Source: Paraburkholderia acidipaludis NBRC 101816 (GTDB lineage Bacteria; Pseudomonadota; Gammaproteobacteria; Burkholderiales; Burkholderiaceae). Taken from it: 64,000 nt of DNA. The position numbers were made by a program, and so were the translations under genes. Below the pieces are notes generated by a model. The model did not search any database and was not told where the DNA came from. It saw only the letters and a list, made by a program, of their open reading frames with translations. Below, piece by piece: positions 8,442-16,996 of the stretch (its first letter is position 1; each line of letters starts with the position of its first letter). The stretch covers positions 1 to 64,000 of the forward strand of contig NZ_BAXZ01000018.1 in NCBI RefSeq assembly GCF_000684975.1, in the 5' to 3' direction.

Positions 8442-8941
8442 CTCCATGGCCACCTATCTATGCTCCGGACGCACTACAACCGCATACGATTGCTCCGGCT
8501 ATGAACTAGCGGGCGAAAACCGAATGCCCATGCTCCGGCGCACTAAATCGCGGATACCTTGATAGTCCGCTGGGAAAGCTGCTATCTCGCTTTGCCCCCT
8601 TCTACTCCGACGGCCTCAGGCCGCTACCCCACCAGGCGGTACTTCCCCTCTTTTCGCATGGCCGGAAGGGCGTGCCGCGTGGAGACACGCGGGGGACGCG
8701 GTGGTGACGCTGTAGTGTGCGCCGCCTGTCCTCGGGTTCGCCGCCGCGAACACCTACCTCCACCCAGGCCGCTCGCCTTCATCTGGTTTTAAATTACAAG
8801 AAACCCTATAACATCGGAAAGGTCTAAATGGCCTCATGAGGCGCTCTGGGTCTGCATGCCTGCCGCCTATGCCCTTCCTGCGAGGGCCCTGTCACAAAAG
8901 CATCGCCAGACCTTCTATTTTCGTCCCATTGGGAGACATCA
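8442..8941. other. Leader region of the SMC defence operon
   Basis: About 500 bases without a gene I can support. A possible -10 (TATAAC, 8807-8812) lies in a short AT-rich patch and would give a leader of about 130 bases; the matching -35 is weak. A 77-codon open frame (8559-8792) is weakly reminiscent of short phage- or island-associated ORFs, but it has no ribosome site and is not called. GGGAGACATCA immediately before 8942 provides the ribosome site for the first operon gene. Confidence 0.35.
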
Positions 8942-10381
8942 ATGGCGAACAACGAACCTGGACCGGATCTGTCGTCCGATGACGGCAATAGCGACTTTCA
9001 TGGGCAGGCCGCGCCGGAGAGCGTTGGCCGCGCCGTCGCGGACGCGTACCACACCAAACTTGACCTAAGCCTCGGCCGGGACGATATCGCCTACGTCGCG
9101 GGCATTTTTCATTTTCAGAAGAAGTCTGACGATTCCTACATTGACGAGGCAGTCCTTCGCGCCATCTACGAACCCGTAAACGAAATGGTGAACGGCGACC
9201 CGGACACCATTCAACAGCGTTGCACCAACGCGCTTTCCCGCCTGAAGTCGCAGAGCATCCTGATTCGTGCCGACGCGGGTGGGGTCTGGGAGGAGGGCCG
9301 ATACACTCTCTCGACGCTGGGCAATGCGATCGGCCGATATATCAGCGACGAGAGCAGTTTGACGGTGCAAAGTCTCACGATCCTGCTCTCGCGCATCCGC
9401 GCGGAGCTTGCCGATGTAATCGCTACGGCCCGCTCTGCGAACGAAACTACGGACTGGGACGCCACGGTGGTCGCCCTGCTCCGATATCTGGTCACGGATC
9501 TACTTGAGGCTCTGGAGCGCCGGGCGCGTGGGTTGGATATCTCGAACCAGCAACTTCGGCGACAAATCACCAGCCTCTTTCATCAAAAATGGGGAGATGC
9601 GGCGGACATCTGTAAGTCGATGCTGAATAGCGTCATGAGCACGCTGTTTGAGTTGTATTCCGTCCTCACCGAGCAAGTTGAGTCGCTGACCCGGCTGCTC
9701 GATGACATCGCGGAGTTTTCAGACCGCGATGCGGCCATTCTGCCTTTGGTAGAGAGCCTGCGCACACAGTTGCACCGTTTGCACAACTGGAGTATGCAGC
9801 GTCACACCGAATGGGCAAATTACCACGGGATGGTGATGACTTTCATCCGGACTCACGTGCAAATGGACCCGGACAACCGCATGCGTGGCCGAATCCGGGA
9901 CCACATTCAGCGCTTCCCCGAGACGCCCTACTATCTTGTCGTGCTGGACCCCGTCCCGTTCCTGCACATGCGGGAAGTCGAGCGGCCCGACAAGAACCAC
10001 CAGGTTGATGTGCCCGCCTTCGCCTTCGCTAACCGGAAAGTGGCAGACGTCGGCGTGCCGCGGGAAAGCGACATCGGGCAGGTGATCAAGCGGATGCTGG
10101 CTCGTCTGGAACAAGATGGAGAGATCGACCTCGCCACGTCGATTGTCACTGATGGCGCTCACCTGAGCGACCTCGACTGGTATGTGCTGATTTCACGAGT
10201 AACACCGCTCTTGCTGGATCGCGGTATCCCCCCGGCCGCGTTGAGTGCACGCCGTTGGGCGGCGCTGAGCGCCCGACTGGAAACGCAGTCGCTCAAACTG
10301 CGTTCGCGCTCGATGCCTGCCGACGAAACTCAGCCAAATCCAGAAGCGCAGCATCCTGCCGAGGGAGAAAACGATGTCTAG
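8942..10381 (+). CDS. jetA: MukF-like kleisin of a Wadjet-class system (JetA position)
   Basis: A 479-residue kleisin, the bridging subunit of a MukBEF/MksBEF-like SMC complex. The N-terminal winged-helix region (about 40-150) is followed by a helical middle domain. The segment around residues 285-330 (WANYHGMVMTFIRTHVQMD, then a run ending in IQRF) aligns by eye with the E. coli MukF region containing YDRHVHKFIRTAIDMD. The C-terminal winged helix (about 370-450) would bind the SMC head. It is MukF-sized (440 in E. coli) rather than clearly of the DUF3375 type seen in Wadjet type I. Its stop overlaps the next start by 8 bases, implying translational coupling. Confidence 0.85.
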   Translation: MANNEPGPDLSSDDGNSDFHGQAAPESVGRAVADAYHTKLDLSLGRDDIAYVAGIFHFQKKSDDSYIDEAVLRAIYEPVNEMVNGDPDTIQQRCTNALSRLKSQSILIRADAGGVWEEGRYTLSTLGNAIGRYISDESSLTVQSLTILLSRIRAELADVIATARSANETTDWDATVVALLRYLVTDLLEALERRARGLDISNQQLRRQITSLFHQKWGDAADICKSMLNSVMSTLFELYSVLTEQVESLTRLLDDIAEFSDRDAAILPLVESLRTQLHRLHNWSMQRHTEWANYHGMVMTFIRTHVQMDPDNRMRGRIRDHIQRFPETPYYLVVLDPVPFLHMREVERPDKNHQVDVPAFAFANRKVADVGVPRESDIGQVIKRMLARLEQDGEIDLATSIVTDGAHLSDLDWYVLISRVTPLLLDRGIPPAALSARRWAALSARLETQSLKLRSRSMPADETQPNPEAQHPAEGENDV

Positions 10382-11042
10382 TGAACTGATGGAGGTCATC
10401 GCCGATGACCGCTATCCACAAGCCGATCTGTTGCTTCGCCAGGGGAAGCATCTCGGTACTGATGGTGACGCCAGCCTGTACGACTTCATTCACTCTAACC
10501 AGGACTGCCTGGCCTCTTACTACCGCCGTTATGGGGTACTGCTGCAGAGCGGTCCCGAAGGCTATTTCTACCTCCTGCCCGTCAGCGCGGACAGGGCCCC
10601 GCTAGGCCGGCGCCATCTTGGCCTGCTCGACATGCTCGTTGGCCAGACGCTTGCCCTAATGATGCTTGACCCGCAATGGCTGGAGACCAATCGGCGCATC
10701 CCGGACCTCCAGGTTCTGGCCTCGCTGGAGCAATTGTTGGGCACGAAGCAACTCCTGCGCTACGCGGGCCGCAAGCGCGGTCAGAATGATGAGTTAGACG
10801 CGCAGAAATTACGCGAATCGCTGGCGGGCACCATGAAGACCCTCGAGCGATTGGGATTCATCAAGCGGGAGGGCCGGGGCGAGAGTGCTGTCGTGATCCC
10901 CCTCTCCCCCGTCATGCGCTTCGCCGACCCGGTCCGTACGAGCACCGACGTGACCGAGGACGCGATGCGCCGGCTGATCCAGGAAGGACAAATTGATCTC
11001 TTGCCAGATAACCGCAAGAACGCCGCGCCTGTCGACGACTGA
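10374..11042 (+). CDS. jetB: MukE-like KITE subunit (JetB position)
   Basis: A 222-residue MukE-like protein with tandem winged helices that would bind the kleisin. Similarity to E. coli MukE is visible along its length: GPEGYFYLLP against MukE APEGFFYLRP, LLDMLVGQTLALMMLDP against ELDMMVGKILCYLYLSP, ELDAQKLRESL against DLDRQKLQEKV, and AMRRLIQEGQI against AQRRLIRDGEA. It starts inside the end of the kleisin gene and is followed after 59 bases by the SMC gene. A disordered acidic tail is short here compared with MukE. Confidence 0.87.
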   Translation: MSSELMEVIADDRYPQADLLLRQGKHLGTDGDASLYDFIHSNQDCLASYYRRYGVLLQSGPEGYFYLLPVSADRAPLGRRHLGLLDMLVGQTLALMMLDPQWLETNRRIPDLQVLASLEQLLGTKQLLRYAGRKRGQNDELDAQKLRESLAGTMKTLERLGFIKREGRGESAVVIPLSPVMRFADPVRTSTDVTEDAMRRLIQEGQIDLLPDNRKNAAPVDD

Positions 11043-11101
11043 CGAGCCAGCCAGGCGCCGCGAGCATAGGCCTTGATCAACCCAGTACCGAAGGATTTTC
11101 C

Positions 11102-14100
11102 ATGCCCAAGCTGACACGTGCGTGCCACCGTCACCTGTTGCTCGCCAACTGGCGGAGCGTCCCTTTTCAGGTGTGCGAGACGGATCGGTTTGTCACCGGT
11201 TTGGAAGGCGACAACGGGGCGGGCAAGACGACCACTATGGCTGGCTTCCTGACGGCGATCATCCCGAATCTGCGCCTGCTCTCTTTTCCGAGCATTGCCT
11301 CAGACGGCGCAGCGGACTCCGAAGAGGCGGGCCTTTGGGGACGCCTGGGCGAAGATGGCAGCACGTCATACACAATGATCGAGTGGATCACGCCCCGCGG
11401 CGAGAGTGTCTGGGCCGGTGTGGCCCTCGCTCGTGGCACCCGCCCGAAAATCGAGGTACTGCACTACTTCACAATTCAGTTCCTGGGCGAAATTGACCCT
11501 TATGCCACGTTCCCCATGAAGTTTGGGGGCAAGTGGATCGTCCCTCCCACCTATAAGCACATGCGGGAGCATCTCACGATGCAAGGTGCAAAGGTAACGA
11601 CCTACCCAAGGCTGCAGAATTACATGCGCGCCCTCTACGACTACGGCATCACGCCGAAGCCAATGCAAGAACAAGCAGAGCAGGCTCGCTTCTACCGCCT
11701 TCTCGCCAGCTCCATGGCAGGAACCTCACTAGGAGCCATTGCGAAATCGGAGCTGCGCAATTTCCTTTTGAATGCGGATCCGGACGTCGGTAACGTGGTG
11801 AGCAAGATGCGAACCTGCCTGGGTGACACCCAGCGCGCCAGGCGGGAGATTGAAAACACCCAAGAGAAGCATGACGAAATCCACGGGCTCTTCGACGCCG
11901 CATGGAAAATGGTCTCCTTTGCCTATTTCGGCGCGCTAGCTCGATTCGAGCAGGTGAACGAAGCATGGCTGCATCAACTCAAAGTCGCCCGCGACCTGCG
12001 GAAACAACACCAGAACTTGCTCACTGAGCGGGGAGTCCTTATCGAGCGTCTCGCCAGGCTCGCCTCACAGGAAGCTGCGGATGACACTACAGCGCAAGCA
12101 CGCAAAACATCTCTGGATATCGCCAGGCAGGCATTTTCTCTACGTCAGCAGTTGGCTGATGCATTGCAAAACCTCCAGGCAACGGCACGCAACTTCGCCG
12201 CCGAGTCCGCTGCGAGGGTAAAGGCCGAATCGGCCGAGACCAAGGCTAATGTCGAAGACCGCGCCGCACGCGACGAACACACGAATATCTCAACCCAAAT
12301 GGGGAGCCTGAACCACGCCATCGAGGCACTAATCGGCCGTGTGATTCGCCTGCGCAAGGCCCGTGAAGTTTTGGCGAAAGCCCGCCGCGTGATTGATCAG
12401 AACGTCAACGAGCACAATGCGCAAGAACTTAGGGCGGGGTTCGATGAGCGCTATCAGGACCTGACCGAACGCGCGCTGCGCACGGAAGCCAACCTGGCTG
12501 ACAGCAAGGCGCGAAAAGAGGCCTTTGACCGGCTCTTTCGGCAATTGCGGACCATCTGCAATGAGGATGGGCTGACCGTGGTGGATTTCGAAGCCCATGA
12601 TCGCGCAGTGGAACTCGATCTGAAGTTGCGCGACATGAATGGATTGGCCGCCCGGGTGCCGGAACTTGACTCCGCACGCGTCAACATGAATCGGTTGAGC
12701 CAGCGGCAAGAGCAAGTACGCGCAACGGCAAGCCGCTTGAATATTCAGAACTCCCGACACCTGTTGGATGAAGGCGCCCTATTGCGAGAGAAAATCGCAG
12801 ATCTGGACGCAGAACGCGACAGAAAACTTGACCGCAAGCAGATTTTGCTGAGCCAGGAAACCGACGCATCGAGAAAAGTGAATGAGTTGGTAGACGCGGA
12901 TAAGGCGTATCGTCAACGTCGGGAACTTCAGCAGCAGCTGTGCGCACTGGACAAGGACTTTGAGACCATCACTAACCGTGACTATTTGGAGGAAGCCCGA
13001 GATAACGTCAATGTCCGGCTTGTCGCCGCTTTGGACAACCGACGCGAAAAGGAGAATTGGCTTCGGGCGCTGACGGAAATTATCCGTAGGTTACGCAGCG
13101 GCTTCGGCACAATCGACCAACGTGTCGGATCAGTCGCCGGGCATGTTGAAGGCTACTTACTTTCTGGCGAATTTGAAGATCTGGACGTCGAGGAAGCGGC
13201 ACGCACCCAAGCGCGCCTTGGTCCCTGGATGGAGGCGATTGTCGTTGATGACCCTGAGTCCGCGGCCAAGATGGCCATCGACCTGCCGGACCGGCCCGAA
13301 AATTTACATTTCGTGCGCAGCGACTTCGCTGCTGGACAACGTATTGGAGTCACGCTGGGCGACAGTGAAATTGTGAGCGAAGGGGTCGATGGAGCCGGCG
13401 TCCGCCTGTCGCGCCATCCTGATCAGCCGGTTCTTGGTCGGAAAGCGCGGGAGGCTGATATTGAGCGACGAGAGAAAGAAAAGGCCGAAGTCGAGAGCGA
13501 GTTGGCGAGCCTGCGCGGCTATAGCGGGGTGTTAAAGCGAATCCTGGAACTGACTGAGCAACTTCTCGCGCTCGGACAATCGGTATGGCACGACGACCCC
13601 AGCCCTGCTCTGGACGAAGCGCGGGCGCGATGGTTCGGCATTCGCACAGGTCTGGCCGACCTGGAGACCGCCCTGACTAAAATTAGTGCCGACTTGGGAA
13701 AGTTGCGCGAGCGGCAGAAAGCGCTTGATGAAATCGCCGCCCACAGCGCGTTGCTCGATCAACCCACCTATCGGGACGAGGTACTGCGTGTCGAGGATGA
13801 CTTGCGGACTTGCCGTACCGCAGCGGACTGGGTAAAGCGCTTCGAAAGCCCGGTGCGCGAAATTCTGGAAGGACTACCGATCCTGAGTCGATTGCCAGAG
13901 CCGGCAGAAATTGAACGAGAAGCGGCGGCCCTGGCCAATATCATCCTGGAGCGCAATGCTGCCGCGGCCTCGAGCGATGCACTTGGGGCTCTTCTCACGG
14001 TCGCTGGCGATCTTGCGTTCACTGAGGACGAAAAGGTTCATGACGAAAAATCCAGCGTGATGAAATCGTTGGAAGTCAAACTTGCTGCTGTCACGCGACG

Positions 14101-15532
14101 TCTTGAGACGGCATCCGCAGGATTGACGAGCGCGAGGTCAGCCGTCGACGCGGCTCGCGCGAAAGAGAACGACTGCAACGTGGCACACCAACGGGCTCAA
14201 GATGTCCACAGGACGCTTAGCGCAAGCCTTGAATCGACCGGCTTGCAAGGTACAAACGAAGAGGTCATAGCCGCAGAGGCAACCTACCAGGAAGCACAAG
14301 CCGCCCTGAGCAAGACACAATCAGAGAAGGCGACGACCAACGAGAGGAAGGTCACGGTCGAAACTGACATTGGGCATTCTGAATCTGTCGTTAAGGGCGC
14401 CAACGATGAGGTAAAACAACGCTACCAGAACATTCGCGCAGAACGAGCCGTTCGCCGTGAAATTCACGCCGCTGTCGCAGAGCACAAACTCGGCGGAAAG
14501 ATCGACACGGAAATTAACGGGCAGGAAGTTCTGCAAGGCCGGCGGATGCCAACGCGGTCGCTATTCAGCGAGGCCGACAGGAATCAAACCCTCCTGTTCG
14601 AACGTCTTCGCGCGCAGCCTCAAGTACAGCAGCAATTGCAAGAACTGGTCGTTGACGATTCCGAAGAACGGCGTGTTATTCAGGCCATCCAGGGCTGGGG
14701 TTGCATCCTTTCCCATATTGAGAGCCGTATCCCGCGCAACATCGCATCAAGCGACGATCCGCGCATCGCCTTGAAGCAAATGCGGGAGAAGCTGGCCGAA
14801 CTGCACCGGACTCTTGCCGATCTGGAAACGGAAATGCGAGCTAGTTCGAGCGGTCTCGGCGCCGCGATCACGTCTCGAACCCTCAGCGTCGGCCATTTAA
14901 TAAACAAGCTAAATTCGCAACTCGAAAATGTTTCATTCGGCTCGATACGGGGTGTCAACATAAAGAAAGAACAGTCGGATGAGATGGCAAACATGCTCCT
15001 CGCCCTGAAGAATGGCGGCGATCGGTCATTGTTCGAAAGTGATGCCCCTCTGGACGAAACGCTGGCGAAAATCTACCAGCACGTCAACGGCGGTACGATC
15101 AAAGGCGCCGAACTGCTCGACTACCGCAACTATGTCATCCTCAACGTCAAGGTTCGCCGGCTGAACGGCACGTGGGATTCGACCGCGGGGCTTTCAACTG
15201 GAGAATCGATCGGCGTAGGCGCTGCCATCCTCATCATGATCCTCCGGACGTGGAGCGAAGACCTGCGTCGAATCAATGGGGCAGGTGCTGGTTACTGTAT
15301 GCAACAGATCCTGCTCGACGAAGCAAATCGCCTGGACCACAGGGCGCTCGACACTTTAACCGAGTTCTGCCAGGCCATGGATGTGCAGGCACTCGTTGCG
15401 GCGCCGGGGCTGGAAGAGCCTCGCAACGGCACCGTCTACAGCCTCGTGCGCGAAATCTACAACGAGCGCGAAATCGTCACTTATCAAGGACGGAGGTTCG
15501 GGGCATGGACTGGGCAAGCGACGACCGTCTGA
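11102..15532 (+). CDS. jetC: Full-length MukB-like SMC ATPase (JetC position)
   Basis: A 1476-residue SMC protein, the loop-extruding ATPase of the complex. Walker A is at residues 36-43 (GDNGAGKT), signature LSTGESIGVG near 1361-1370, and Walker B ILLDEANRLD near 1402. Long heptad-like coiled coils flank a hinge at about residues 690-790. The hinge shows MukB features (the tract ending in PVLGRKAREADIE, compare MukB PLFGRAARESRIE). ELLDYRNYVILNVKV near the C-terminal head also matches MukB ELLDYRNYLEMEVEV. Length equals E. coli MukB (1486) and exceeds the usual 900-1100 of MksB/JetC proteins as I know them. The last 28 bases overlap the Toprim gene. Confidence 0.88.
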   Translation: MPKLTRACHRHLLLANWRSVPFQVCETDRFVTGLEGDNGAGKTTTMAGFLTAIIPNLRLLSFPSIASDGAADSEEAGLWGRLGEDGSTSYTMIEWITPRGESVWAGVALARGTRPKIEVLHYFTIQFLGEIDPYATFPMKFGGKWIVPPTYKHMREHLTMQGAKVTTYPRLQNYMRALYDYGITPKPMQEQAEQARFYRLLASSMAGTSLGAIAKSELRNFLLNADPDVGNVVSKMRTCLGDTQRARREIENTQEKHDEIHGLFDAAWKMVSFAYFGALARFEQVNEAWLHQLKVARDLRKQHQNLLTERGVLIERLARLASQEAADDTTAQARKTSLDIARQAFSLRQQLADALQNLQATARNFAAESAARVKAESAETKANVEDRAARDEHTNISTQMGSLNHAIEALIGRVIRLRKAREVLAKARRVIDQNVNEHNAQELRAGFDERYQDLTERALRTEANLADSKARKEAFDRLFRQLRTICNEDGLTVVDFEAHDRAVELDLKLRDMNGLAARVPELDSARVNMNRLSQRQEQVRATASRLNIQNSRHLLDEGALLREKIADLDAERDRKLDRKQILLSQETDASRKVNELVDADKAYRQRRELQQQLCALDKDFETITNRDYLEEARDNVNVRLVAALDNRREKENWLRALTEIIRRLRSGFGTIDQRVGSVAGHVEGYLLSGEFEDLDVEEAARTQARLGPWMEAIVVDDPESAAKMAIDLPDRPENLHFVRSDFAAGQRIGVTLGDSEIVSEGVDGAGVRLSRHPDQPVLGRKAREADIERREKEKAEVESELASLRGYSGVLKRILELTEQLLALGQSVWHDDPSPALDEARARWFGIRTGLADLETALTKISADLGKLRERQKALDEIAAHSALLDQPTYRDEVLRVEDDLRTCRTAADWVKRFESPVREILEGLPILSRLPEPAEIEREAAALANIILERNAAAASSDALGALLTVAGDLAFTEDEKVHDEKSSVMKSLEVKLAAVTRRLETASAGLTSARSAVDAARAKENDCNVAHQRAQDVHRTLSASLESTGLQGTNEEVIAAEATYQEAQAALSKTQSEKATTNERKVTVETDIGHSESVVKGANDEVKQRYQNIRAERAVRREIHAAVAEHKLGGKIDTEINGQEVLQGRRMPTRSLFSEADRNQTLLFERLRAQPQVQQQLQELVVDDSEERRVIQAIQGWGCILSHIESRIPRNIASSDDPRIALKQMREKLAELHRTLADLETEMRASSSGLGAAITSRTLSVGHLINKLNSQLENVSFGSIRGVNIKKEQSDEMANMLLALKNGGDRSLFESDAPLDETLAKIYQHVNGGTIKGAELLDYRNYVILNVKVRRLNGTWDSTAGLSTGESIGVGAAILIMILRTWSEDLRRINGAGAGYCMQQILLDEANRLDHRALDTLTEFCQAMDVQALVAAPGLEEPRNGTVYSLVREIYNEREIVTYQGRRFGAWTGQATTV

Positions 15533-16488
15533 GGGTCGCGGCCATCCGCCTTCTGCTAACGGGGCGTATTGTTCGATCCAGGTCCAATGCGGACTTCGTG
15601 GCCCAACTTGAAGACGTCGGGGTCGTCAGTACGACCCCGCGACGAGGCGAACTCGTGCTTGTTCCGGACCGCCTTACCTACTACAAGACCTTCCTGATCT
15701 CCAGATGGCCCGACTATCGCGAGATCGCAGCGAAGATCCAGTCCAGAGGTCTTCCGATCGACGTAGCGACGTTGCGGGATCTTCGGCGCGACCATCTCGC
15801 GCCGCCGGCCGGGTTCCCTCAACTGAACAGGAGGACTTTGGCGGCGTATGCTGGAACCCACTCGAAGTCGCGCGGAGCCGTGCCAGACGTTTCCGCTGCG
15901 ATAACGACAGATGACACGATTCGGGCGCGTGTGAATGAAGGTCTCCGGCTACGAGGTATGGATGGCATGGAATACGACCTGTCGGCCCTGCAACGCAGCC
16001 TGACGGAAATAGCGTTCCCAGATCGCGGGTTATCGGAAAGCTGGACGTTCTGTGGCACCCTGCCCCGACTTCTGCTTACTGTCGAGAATGTCGGATCTTT
16101 CGTGGACATCAAAAAGCCCGACGACTGCCTGATTGTTCACAGCCCGGGCTGGAATCTTCCCAATGTCAGGCGGATACGGGCACGGCTGCCGGCGAGTGTG
16201 CGCTGGCGGCACTTTGGCGACCTCGATCCCAACGGGATCAAAATTGGCCTCGTGCTCACCACAGACTCAGATGCGGGCAATGATGCAAAAGTCTGGATAC
16301 CCACCTCCGCTGCAGCCCTTCTGAGATCCCACGCTCTTTGTTTGGATCGGGAATGGAATGAAGACAACATCCCCGAACCAATGCGTAATCATCCGGCGCT
16401 GTCATGGTTGATCGAGCACAGCAAGTGGCTTGAGCAAGAGCCAATAGTAGTACTTCCGGAGTTCATTGACGAGTTAGGTCGACTATGA
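15505..16488 (+). CDS. jetD: Toprim nuclease subunit of JetD/MksG type
   Basis: A 327-residue protein with a C-terminal Toprim domain (DUF2220-like, about 170-327): the catalytic Glu in LLLTVENVGSFVDI and the acidic pair in HFGDLDPNGIKIG. In Wadjet/MksBEFG systems this subunit cleaves plasmid DNA held by the SMC motor. The start at 15505 is chosen because GGAGG lies at 15492-15496; the frame further upstream is antisense-free but lacks a ribosome site. The start lies inside the SMC gene (28-base overlap), so the two are co-translated. The N-terminal arm region is shorter than in JetD proteins of about 380-400 residues. Confidence 0.85.
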   Translation: MDWASDDRLRVAAIRLLLTGRIVRSRSNADFVAQLEDVGVVSTTPRRGELVLVPDRLTYYKTFLISRWPDYREIAAKIQSRGLPIDVATLRDLRRDHLAPPAGFPQLNRRTLAAYAGTHSKSRGAVPDVSAAITTDDTIRARVNEGLRLRGMDGMEYDLSALQRSLTEIAFPDRGLSESWTFCGTLPRLLLTVENVGSFVDIKKPDDCLIVHSPGWNLPNVRRIRARLPASVRWRHFGDLDPNGIKIGLVLTTDSDAGNDAKVWIPTSAAALLRSHALCLDREWNEDNIPEPMRNHPALSWLIEHSKWLEQEPIVVLPEFIDELGRL

Positions 16489-16502
16489 GTTGACGTGGCG
16501 CT

Positions 16503-16787
16503 TCACTGCATTCCGTGCTGAGGCTGGTAGGCCAGATCGTCGTCGGCACCTGCCACGTCGCGGAAATTGTTGACGGAAGCGAGGATGGGCGTGGGCGGCA
16601 TCGGCGCGGCGACCACGGGCGTTGCGGGAGTCGTGCTGCTGCCGCCCACGCAGGCGGCGAGCAGCGCGCTGCCGGCCGTGGGCAGCAACATGGTGCTGAC
16701 GGCACCCCTGAAGGTTTGCTGCAGCATCCTGCGCCGGCCAGGTGAGCAAGGGGGAATTCGACGGGGGTGTTGATCGTTCGGGTGCAT
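16503..16787 (-). pseudogene. Truncated secreted tyrosine-phosphatase gene (N-terminal part)
   Basis: A 94-codon frame starting MHPNDQHPRRIPPC. A twin-arginine-like/lipobox leader (GRRRMLQQTF, then a hydrophobic stretch ending LLAACVGG) precedes a short proline-rich linker and VNNFRDVAGADDDLAY. The NFRD-G-G-like motif is the N-terminal signature of Y_phosphatase3-type tyrosine phosphatases; the catalytic HCxxGxxR part is missing because the frame stops at 16503. The truncation lies only 15 bases beyond jetD, so the defence operon probably replaced the rest of the gene. A 12-base direct repeat (CGGGAAACCTTC) recurs upstream near 16872 and 16919. Confidence 0.6.
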
Positions 16788-16996
16788 CGTAGGCCTCTTG
16801 CGTAAAAGGCCCGATGTTCGTGCGCGTGCATGTCTGCGAAATGAAGCCGCAGCATCCCAAAATTCAGCGATCGGGAAACCTTCGGACTCCGTGATCTGGA
16901 TCAAGCTGGTTCCCGGAACGGGAAACCTTCACATGGTCCAGCCAGATCCAGCCGGCACCGCAGTGCATGGCTCATTGAGTTGACCGGTGGCGCGAT

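Noticed and set aside
8118..8540. Possible CRISPR array
   Set aside because: Repeats are long, imperfect and of two kinds, with no regular spacers and no cas genes nearby.
8559..8792. 77-codon frame upstream of the SMC operon, slightly like short phage/island ORFs
   Set aside because: No ribosome site, Arg/Pro-rich translation and no clear family; could not be supported.
8942..15532. Reading the SMC genes as the housekeeping MukBEF condensin
   Set aside because: The fourth, overlapping gene is a JetD-type Toprim protein, and the order kleisin-KITE-SMC-Toprim is that of Wadjet/MksBEFG; Burkholderiales are expected to use Smc-ScpAB.
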